NCBI RefSeq assembly: GCF_023502395.1
Contig: NZ_JAMFMB010000010.1
Location: forward strand, 62,001-126,000
Length of the DNA stretch: 64,000 nt
Direction of reading: 5' to 3'
DNA from: Ruegeria spongiae
GTDB lineage: Bacteria; Pseudomonadota; Alphaproteobacteria; Rhodobacterales; Rhodobacteraceae
Both the position numbers and the translations under genes were made by a program. Under the pieces are notes generated by a model, which ran no database searches, had not been told where the DNA came from, and worked only from the letters and a program-made list of their open reading frames with translations. This document shows, piece by piece, positions 58,651 through 64,000 of the stretch. Every line of letters starts with the position of its first letter. The stretch's first letter is position 1.

Positions 58651-59106
58651 ATGAACATGATCGCAGTCGAGACACAGTTTGGCACAATGGGCATCGCTGA
58701 AGAGGCCGGAGAGATCACCTCGGTTGTCTGGGACGGTGTGGCCAGCGGTGAGGCCACCCCCGTCTTGCAAGAGGCCGCATCGCAGATGCGCGCCTATGAC
58801 CGGGGCGCGTTGGAGACATTCGACCTGCCGCTGCGTGTTGACGGTTCGGCTCTGCAGCAATCGGTCTGTGCCGTGATGCGGAACATTCCCTTTGGCTACA
58901 CCCGCACCTATGGCGAGATTGCCAGCGATCTTGGCGTGCCCGCTCAGGCTATCGGGCAGGCCTGCGGTGGCAACCCGATCCCGGTGATCATCCCCTGCCA
59001 CCGCGTGATGGGGGCAAAGGGGCTGACCGGCTTCTCGGGCAAGGGTGGGGTCGAAACAAAGGTTGCGTTGCTGCGCCACGAAGGCGCGGCAGGGCTGCTT
59101 ATTTGA
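58651..59106 (+). CDS. ogt: Methylated-DNA-protein-cysteine methyltransferase
   Basis: This suicide enzyme takes methyl groups from O6-methylguanine in DNA onto its own cysteine. From the ATG at 58651 it has 151 residues. The active site is PCHRV with Cys116, preceded by the helix-turn-helix IPFGYTRTYGEIASDLGVPAQAIGQACGGNPIPVII and followed by GFSGKGGVETKVALLRHEG. The Ada N-terminal regulatory domain is absent, so it is the Ogt form. A second ATG at 58657 could be the real start. It is followed at 60 bp by the Gre-like gene. Confidence 0.96.
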   Translation: MNMIAVETQFGTMGIAEEAGEITSVVWDGVASGEATPVLQEAASQMRAYDRGALETFDLPLRVDGSALQQSVCAVMRNIPFGYTRTYGEIASDLGVPAQAIGQACGGNPIPVIIPCHRVMGAKGLTGFSGKGGVETKVALLRHEGAAGLLI

Positions 59107-59166
59107 GACAGATCAATGCGTTGACGGCGGGTTCTCGGGCACCCTGCGCAGCAGAATTGAAAAGGA

Positions 59167-59634
59167 ATGACTGGAATGACGGATCGCGCCGCTCTGAAAC
59201 AGGCCGTTGTGGCCAAGCTGATGTCGCTGGAAGAGGCCGAACTGGCCGACGCCATCGCCCATTACGAGGCATTCATGGCAGATTCGCGGCTGGATGAGCG
59301 CGAGGCGCATGACAAGGACGATCTGGCGGCCTCGCGCGAGAATGCCGATCTGGCCGCCGCCTTTGACACCCCGGTACAGGCCCATCATGCCAAGATCGAC
59401 GTGATCGAGAACACCGATTTCGGCCTGACTGACACGATTGGTCCCGGTGCCATCGTCTCGTTCAAGGATCGCAGTTTCATCGTCTGCGTCTCGACCACCC
59501 GGTTCGAGGTGGATGGCACAACCTATATGGGCGTCTCGACCGCCAGCCCGATCTACAAGGCGATGGCCGGGTTGGGAGCGGGCGAGAGATTTGGCTTCAA
59601 CGGGACCGAGTTCGAGATACAGGACGTTCTTTGA
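59167..59634 (+). CDS. GreA/GreB-like transcription factor domain protein
   Basis: The 155-residue product (or 152 from the ATG at 59176) has an N-terminal helical region (about residues 4-75), acidic at its middle (DERE and DKDD), then a C-terminal domain that follows the GreA/GreB C-terminal pattern: DTIGPGAIVSFKDRSFIVCVSTTRFEVDG, VSTASPIYKAMAGLGAGERFGFNGTEFEIQDV. GreA/B reach through the secondary channel of RNA polymerase with an acidic coiled coil; this protein seems to share that shape but is not canonical GreA. AAAGGA is at 59161-59166. The TGA stop overlaps the next start as TTGA. Confidence 0.75.
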   Translation: MTGMTDRAALKQAVVAKLMSLEEAELADAIAHYEAFMADSRLDEREAHDKDDLAASRENADLAAAFDTPVQAHHAKIDVIENTDFGLTDTIGPGAIVSFKDRSFIVCVSTTRFEVDGTTYMGVSTASPIYKAMAGLGAGERFGFNGTEFEIQDVL

Positions 59635-60260
59635 AACCCGGGGGCGACGCTTCGGTCGCCGACATACTGGCGGCCTATGATGCCGCCGCCGAGACCTTGA
59701 CCCGACGGCTTGAGGCGCTGAACACGGCCACGGTCCTGCAGCCAGTCGCAAGGTTTCTGCCCACCGCCCCGGCACGGGTTCTGGATGTGGGCGCGGGAAC
59801 CGGGCGCGACGCGGCGTGGTTTGCCGGGCAGGGGCATCAGGTCTGGGCGGCGGAGCCGGTCGACAGCTTGCGCCTTGCAGCACAGAACCTGCACGCGGGG
59901 GTCGACATCACATGGCTTGAGGATGGGTTGCCGGATCTGGCGCAGGCCACCGCGTTGGGCACCGGGTTCGACCTCGTGCTGGTCAATGCGGTGTGGCACC
60001 ATGTTCCGCCTGCGTATCGCGCGGCGTCAATTTCGGCGCTTGCGGGTCTCACCGGGCCGGGCGGGCGATTGATCCTGTCCCTGCGTGAGGGACCCTCGGA
60101 TTCGGCGCGCCCGGCGTTTCCGGCGGATGTAGACAGGACCATCGATCTGGTGGTTGCACAAGGTCTGAAGCTGGAACGCCGCAGTTGGGTCGAAGCGGTG
60201 CAGCCCGAGAACCGGCGCAGCGGCGTGATCTTTACCTGGCTGGTGTTTCTGCGGGAATGA
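59631..60260 (+). CDS. Class I SAM-dependent methyltransferase
   Basis: The 209-residue product starts with TTG at 59631 in a TTGA overlap with the Gre-like gene, so the two are coupled. Motif I is clear: ARVLDVGAGTGRDAAWFAGQGHQVWAAEP (about residues 48-76), with later motif LVLVNAVWHHVP (about 120-131, motif II/III-like) and LTGPGGRLILSLREG. The C-terminal LERRSWVEAVQPENRRSGVIFTWLVFLR is common in a group of proteobacterial methyltransferases of unknown target. Its 3' end overlaps the convergent pcs gene by 29 bp. Confidence 0.9.
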   Translation: MKPGGDASVADILAAYDAAAETLTRRLEALNTATVLQPVARFLPTAPARVLDVGAGTGRDAAWFAGQGHQVWAAEPVDSLRLAAQNLHAGVDITWLEDGLPDLAQATALGTGFDLVLVNAVWHHVPPAYRAASISALAGLTGPGGRLILSLREGPSDSARPAFPADVDRTIDLVVAQGLKLERRSWVEAVQPENRRSGVIFTWLVFLRE

Positions 60261-60933
60261 TCTGCTGCGCGATGCCTGCGAAAGTCAGATAGAGGCTGGT
60301 CACCACAAGCCCCCAATGGGCCCAGCTTTCGGGATGGAAATCGACCCAGGCCGCCCAACCGGCAAAAAACGTCCAGGCCAGCGCGATGGGCAGGCTGAGC
60401 GGGCGCCAGCGTTCGGTCCGCACCGGATGGATGAACTTGAGCGGCAGGAACATGGCCACTGCCAGAGCGCTGACCAGAGCGAGGCTGATCCAGAAACTCG
60501 GCTCGAGCGCGAAGATCACCAGCACAACCATGTTCCAGCAGCCGGGGAATCCGGAAAAGGAATTGTCCTTTGTCTTCATCCGTGTGTCGGCGAAATAAAG
60601 CGCGCTGGCGAAGGTGATGACGATGATGGCAAACCAGCCGGTCCAGCCATCCATCAGCCCGGATTTGAACAGCGCGAATGCCGGGATGAACACGTAAGTG
60701 AGATAGTCGATGATCAGATCCAGCAACACACCGTCAAATTCGGGAGCGTTTTTCTTGACGTCATAATGGCGGGCCATCGGGCCGTCGATTCCGTCAACGA
60801 AAAAGGCCACGACCAGCCAGAGGAACATGAGGCTCCACTTTGCGTCCACGGCCGCCAGCATGGCCAGCATGGCGAAAACGGCACCGGTGGCCGTAAAAAG
60901 ATGTACGCCGATCGCGCGGTTTCTGAGTGTCAT
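60232..60933 (-). CDS. pcs: Phosphatidylcholine synthase
   Basis: Pcs makes phosphatidylcholine in the inner membrane from CDP-diacylglycerol and choline, a route found in Rhizobiales, Rhodobacterales and some others. The 233-residue protein has about seven hydrophobic segments. The CDP-alcohol phosphotransferase motif is FFVDGIDGPMARHYDVKKN with the later FDGVLLDLIIDY, whose aspartates hold the metal. The DSFSGFPGCWNMV-like segment (here NSFSGFPGCWNMVVLV) is typical of Pcs rather than other CDP-alcohol enzymes. It converges on the methyltransferase with a 29-bp overlap. Confidence 0.94.
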   Translation of the reverse strand: MTLRNRAIGVHLFTATGAVFAMLAMLAAVDAKWSLMFLWLVVAFFVDGIDGPMARHYDVKKNAPEFDGVLLDLIIDYLTYVFIPAFALFKSGLMDGWTGWFAIIVITFASALYFADTRMKTKDNSFSGFPGCWNMVVLVIFALEPSFWISLALVSALAVAMFLPLKFIHPVRTERWRPLSLPIALAWTFFAGWAAWVDFHPESWAHWGLVVTSLYLTFAGIAQQIIPAETPAR

Positions 60934-61002
60934 TACGCTGTCATGGCGGAATTCTTACCGGACTGCAAACCCTTGGTTCGGGTTATTCGGCGTGATCCGG
61001 CG

Positions 61003-61923
61003 TCATGCCTTCGGGTGGGTGCGTTCATAAACTTCCATCAGTCGCGCCGTATCGACCGCCGTATAGGCCTGCGTGGTGGAAAGCGAGGCATGGCCCAGCA
61101 ATTCCTGGATCGAGCGCAGGTCGCCGCCCGCCGCCAGCAGATGGGTGGCAAAGCTGTGCCGCATCGCGTGCGGGGTGGCCGAGGCGGGCAGGCCAAGCTG
61201 CGCCCGCGCACGGGCCATTGCGCCCTGGATCGCGCCGGGGTTGAGCGCGCCGCCGCGCACGCCGCGAAACAGAGGGGCGTCGGCCTCCAAAGGGTAGGGG
61301 GACAGGCGCAGATAGGTCGCGACCGCATTGCGGGCGGCGTCGATCACCGGCACGACCCGTTCCTTGCCGCCTTTGCCGGTGATGCGCAGTGTGGCGGGCA
61401 GCGGCGCGTCCGCCCCTTTCAGGCCCAGCGCCTCAGAGATGCGCAAGCCGCAACCATAAAGCAGGGTGACCACCGCCACATCACGCGCGGCGACCCAGTC
61501 CGTGGTTGATTGCAGCTCGACCGTATCGATCATGGCGCGGGCGGCGTCCTCGGCCAGTGGGCGCGGCAGTTTTTTCTGGAACTTGGGCGCGCGGGCCGAC
61601 AAAACGGCGGTGGGCTCGAACCCTTCGCGTTCGGCCAGCCAGCGATAGAAGGTCTTGACCGCCGAAAGCTTGCGGGCCAGCGACCGCGCGGCGATCCCGT
61701 CTTTGCGCGCCTGTGCCATCCAGGCGCGCATGTCCGAGACGGTGATCCGTTCCAATGCACCAAGCCCCTGCGGCGCGCCCTTGTGCAGGGTCATGAAGGA
61801 CAGGAAGTCGGCGACATCGCTGTTATAGGCGGTGATGGTGTTTTTGGCACTGCCCGCCAGCGCCTTCTGCGCGTCCAGCCAATGCTGCAGCGCATCCCGG
61901 CAGGCGGGCGAGATCAGGCTCAT
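61003..61923 (-). CDS. xerC: Tyrosine recombinase XerC
   Basis: With XerD the enzyme resolves chromosome dimers at dif. The 306-residue protein has the SAM-like core-binding domain (about 1-95; SPACRDALQHWLDAQKALAGSAKNTITAYNSDVADFL) and the catalytic domain with GCGLRISEAL (arginine), GKGGKERVVPV (lysine), HAMRHSFATHLL (HxxR), LGHASLSTTQAY and the nucleophilic tyrosine in TQAYTAVDTARL. Its ATG overlaps the DUF484 stop (61920-61923). This DUF484-xerC pairing is also seen in Enterobacteria (beside dapF), so it is conserved far beyond this group. Confidence 0.95.
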   Translation of the reverse strand: MSLISPACRDALQHWLDAQKALAGSAKNTITAYNSDVADFLSFMTLHKGAPQGLGALERITVSDMRAWMAQARKDGIAARSLARKLSAVKTFYRWLAEREGFEPTAVLSARAPKFQKKLPRPLAEDAARAMIDTVELQSTTDWVAARDVAVVTLLYGCGLRISEALGLKGADAPLPATLRITGKGGKERVVPVIDAARNAVATYLRLSPYPLEADAPLFRGVRGGALNPGAIQGAMARARAQLGLPASATPHAMRHSFATHLLAAGGDLRSIQELLGHASLSTTQAYTAVDTARLMEVYERTHPKA

Positions 61924-62663
61924 GACAGCCAGTGGCGCATCGCTCTTTCGAAAACGCCTGCAAAAAACGCCAGCAGATCGGTGCCCTGCTGCGGTGTGAA
62001 CTGATGGGCATCCTCGGCACCCATCGCCAGCATGCCCGGCAACCGGCCCGAGCCGAAATCAAGCCGCAGGCAGGCTTCGGACCGGATGCGGTTGGCTTTG
62101 TGACCATAGACCTGCGCCGAGCCCTGCTGCATCTGGCGCAGCGTCACCTGACGGGCGCTGCCATCGCGGGCGGTTGGCAGATAACGGTCGATAAAGCCCG
62201 GCTCGGCAACGCTCAGCACTTCGCCCAGCCGCTTGACGGCGGGGTTGTCCTTGTCCTGAGCGGTTTCCAGCACCAGCGTGATCGTATCGACCCGCAGGAT
62301 CTCCGCCACCTCGCCGCCCAGATCGGCGAGGAAGGTCTCGAACGTCATCGGGTCCAGCATCCGCAGAATGGCGCGGTGGACCTGATTGGTGCCGGCGAGA
62401 TTCTCGTAAGCCGCCGCAATGACAGAGCGGTGGGTGTCCTCAAGCCGGTCCAGCCGTGTCTCGAGCCGCTCCATCGCGATGCCGCGCATGTCGACGATAT
62501 TGCCGCCCATGGCGCGTTCGTTCGCGGCGACCAGGGCGCGCATCACGTCCGTGTCATCAAGGATGGCGTCCGGCTTGGCGAGGATCGCGTCGCGCAGGGT
62601 TTCCTCCAGCTCGGGGCTGGCACCGATCTTGGGGTCTTCGTTTACTTTCGGGCTACTGCTCAT
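61920..62663 (-). CDS. DUF484-family protein (GAF-like)
   Basis: The 247-residue product starts at the ATG at 62663 (MSSSPKVNEDPKIGAS). The frame is open to 62741, but those residues look non-coding. The N-terminus has a helical segment with heptad-like leucines (RLETRLDRLEDTHRSVIAAAYENL, about residues 65-90). The C-terminal half looks GAF-like, with ARQVTLRQMQQGSAQVYGHKANRIRSEACLRLDFG and GMLAMGAEDAHQFTPQQGTDLLAFF, the usual DUF484 end. Its place before xerC suggests a part in recombinase or chromosome handling, but no function is proven to my knowledge. Confidence 0.9.
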   Translation of the reverse strand: MSSSPKVNEDPKIGASPELEETLRDAILAKPDAILDDTDVMRALVAANERAMGGNIVDMRGIAMERLETRLDRLEDTHRSVIAAAYENLAGTNQVHRAILRMLDPMTFETFLADLGGEVAEILRVDTITLVLETAQDKDNPAVKRLGEVLSVAEPGFIDRYLPTARDGSARQVTLRQMQQGSAQVYGHKANRIRSEACLRLDFGSGRLPGMLAMGAEDAHQFTPQQGTDLLAFFAGVFERAMRHWLS

Positions 62664-62801
62664 CTGTGCCTCGTTTTTATCTTGGAAAAACATATAACAC
62701 AGGAAATTCGATTTGCGCGCCCAAAATCCGCAGAAAACCACTAAATCTGGTGGCTGTGCGTTTTGATCGACGTTTTTGTGTCACAGCCCGGCGCATGGGC
62801 A

Positions 62802-62826
62802 CAAAAAAGGAGCGCCGGGGCGCTCC
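62802..62826 (-). terminator. Intrinsic terminator of the transaldolase gene
   Basis: On the minus strand an 8-bp stem (62826-62819 with 62816-62809) is followed by seven T residues. It is 24 bp after the transaldolase stop and separates that gene from DUF484-xerC. Confidence 0.9.
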
Positions 62827-62849
62827 CTTGCTTTGGCGCTTGCCGTGTT

Positions 62850-63503
62850 TCAGAGGATCTTTTGCCCGGTTTTCGCCCAGTCCGCCAGGAAGGTCTCAAG
62901 CCCTTTGTCGGTCAGCGGGTGGTCGGCCAGCTTCTTGATCACGCCCGGAGGTGCGGTGATCACGTCGGCCCCGATGCGGGCGCTTTCGGTGACGTGGTTC
63001 ACCGTGCGGATCGAGGCGGCGAGGATCTGGGTTTCAAACCCGTAATTGTCATAGATCTCGCGAATATCGGCGATCAGGTCCATGCCGTCCATGTTGATAT
63101 CGTCCAGCCGCCCGATGAAAGGCGAGATGAAGGTCGCGCCCGCCTTGGCCGCGATCAGCGCCTGATTTGCCGAGAAGCACAGCGTCACATTGACCATGTG
63201 GCCTTCGTCGGTGAGCGTCTTGCAGGTTTTCAGACCGGCCCAGGTCAGCGGCACTTTCACTGCGATATTGGGCGCGATCTTGGCCAGTTTGCGGCCTTCG
63301 GCGATCATGTCGTCAGCTTCGGTGGCGACCACTTCGGCCGAGACCGGCCCGCCGATCAGGTCGCAGATTTCCTTGGTCACTTCCAGAATATCGCGGCCGG
63401 ATTTCAGGATCAGCGAGGGGTTGGTGGTCACGCCATCAACCATTCCCAGATCGTTCAGTTCGGCGATTTCGTTGATTTCGGCAGTGTCGACAAAAAATTT
63501 CAT
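62850..63503 (-). CDS. Transaldolase / fructose-6-phosphate aldolase family (TalC type)
   Basis: The 217-residue TIM barrel is of the small decameric transaldolase group (TalC/Fsa). [23 protein letters not shown] and the Schiff-base Lys83 in [13 protein letters not shown] are clear, as are [32 protein letters not shown] and the C-terminal [25 protein letters not shown]. Members are either transaldolases of the pentose phosphate pathway or fructose-6-phosphate aldolases. The phenylalanine in TLCFS (from position 107) is the residue usually seen in transaldolases of this size, so I favour that reaction. It is divergent from priA, 115 bp away. Confidence 0.93.
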   Translation of the reverse strand: MKFFVDTAEINEIAELNDLGMVDGVTTNPSLILKSGRDILEVTKEICDLIGGPVSAEVVATEADDMIAEGRKLAKIAPNIAVKVPLTWAGLKTCKTLTDEGHMVNVTLCFSANQALIAAKAGATFISPFIGRLDDINMDGMDLIADIREIYDNYGFETQILAASIRTVNHVTESARIGADVITAPPGVIKKLADHPLTDKGLETFLADWAKTGQKIL

Positions 63504-63618
63504 GGCGGCGGTCCTATGATGGGTTGGCGCGGGATCGGCTTGGCTTTACCTCATAGGGACCCGTGCGGAAACCCCCTGAATCAGTGGTTTCGTTAGCGCA
63601 AACATAAATTTTGCCCCG

Positions 63619-64000
63619 ATGAGGCCCTGTTTGGACGATCCCGGCTATTTTGACGAAGGTGCTCTGGTCGCGGTCCTGACCGCGCAGCCGCTCGACCGGT
63701 TGCTGGACTACAAGGCCCCCGAGGGCGGTTGTTTCCAGGGCGCGTTTGTCGAGGTGCCGCTGGGGCCGCGCAAGGTATTGGGCGTGGTCTGGGGGCCGGG
63801 GCGGGGCGATTATGACCGCTCAAAGATCCGATCGGTGATCCGGGTGCTGGATGTGGCGCCGATGCGGGCCGAGATGCAGAGCTTTCTGGGCCGGGCGGCT
63901 GACTACACGCTGACGCCGATGTCTGCGATGCTGCGCCTTGCCACCCGCGCGCCGGGGCTTGGCGACCCGCCCTCGATGCGCAAGATCTACCGGCTGGGCG
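63619..64000 (+). CDS. priA: Primosomal protein N' (replication restart helicase PriA), N-terminal part
   Basis: This frame runs from an ATG at 63619 to the window edge (127 codons, no stop), so only the 3'-DNA-binding domain is present. I translated it by hand: ALVAVLTAQPLDRLLDYKAP (residues about 16-35), GAFVEVPLGPRKVLGVVWG, and a winged-helix beginning with FLGRAADYTLTPMSAMLRLATR are the PriA N-terminus. PriA reloads DnaB at stalled forks. The helicase domain with its zinc cysteines lies beyond the window. The start is not certain; a TTG at 63611 is upstream. Confidence 0.88.
   Translation, partial: MRPCLDDPGYFDEGALVAVLTAQPLDRLLDYKAPEGGCFQGAFVEVPLGPRKVLGVVWGPGRGDYDRSKIRSVIRVLDVAPMRAEMQSFLGRAADYTLTPMSAMLRLATRAPGLGDPPSMRKIYRLG

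Noticed and set aside
55438-59079. A 1213-codon open frame antisense to ileS and ogt
   Set aside because: Same effect of high GC at third positions; it crosses gene borders and has no domain signature.
1-64000. CRISPR arrays, insertion sequences, prophage genes, tRNA or rRNA genes
   Set aside because: No regularly spaced repeats, transposase motifs, phage proteins or tRNA-like cloverleaves were seen on reading both strands; XerC here is the housekeeping recombinase beside DUF484, not an integrase.

Overview
The window reads as a chromosomal segment from an alphaproteobacterium of the Rhodobacteraceae (Roseobacter-group, Ruegeria-like). This is inferred from high GC, heavy GCC/GGC/CTG codon use, a CP4-type class II EPSP synthase, a bacterial phosphatidylcholine synthase, an NAD-linked formate dehydrogenase with fused gamma-beta subunits, a Rhodobacterales-style L25 with acidic tail, and the gene order priA / transaldolase / DUF484-xerC / pcs. 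I see no insertion sequence, prophage, CRISPR array, tRNA or rRNA gene. Coding density is high, and both edges cut genes: a membrane protein on the left and priA on the right.

Layout. 1-9.8 kb: aroA-cmk, a secreted and a membrane protein, rpsA with a long leader carrying a promoter and a terminator-like hairpin, a LysE exporter, then ihfB-lapA-trpF-trpB ending in a strong terminator. 9.9-19.3 kb: a mixed block that separates trpB from an inverted trpA. It holds a LysR/YcaC-like hydrolase divergent pair, a serine hydrolase with DUF2237, pth and rplY, a sulfotransferase with an LldD-type FMN dehydrogenase, and a TAT-exported Acg-type nitroreductase overlapped by its marR. 19.3-31.5 kb: a PagL-like deacylase, ychF, a LysR with the formate dehydrogenase genes, a TetR/thioesterase pair, an AraC regulator, glucokinase and a Gfo/Idh/MocA dehydrogenase. 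31.5-38.2 kb: lipoprotein, tamB and tamA (outer-membrane assembly). 38.5-49 kb: DEAD-box helicase, a GAPDH paralogue, small lipoproteins, a frameshifted membrane-anchored NYN nuclease, gcvH, a hydroxyacid dehydrogenase, an acyl-CoA dehydrogenase, a DUF1007/NicO metal-transport pair and truA. 49-64 kb: a Baeyer-Villiger-type monooxygenase, ycjX-GNAT-ycjF, an SDR-DoxX/DUF2269 pair, ileS, ogt, a Gre-like factor overlapping a methyltransferase, pcs, xerC-DUF484, transaldolase and the start of priA.

Most of the window is ordinary core genome. The parts that deserve a second look are: two different palindromes, each lying on a predicted promoter, in the lldD/acg intergenic region; a one-base frameshift in a T-run that splits the NYN nuclease; four exact-period (109-111 residue) repeats inside TamB; a terminator-like hairpin in the rpsA leader; a Gre-like factor; repeated use of TTG start codons inside 4-bp TTGA overlaps; and a formate dehydrogenase locus that lacks the usual fdsC/fdsD genes. 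I did not find a clear, wholly new multi-gene system. All functional names rest on motif and sequence recognition by eye, with no database search.
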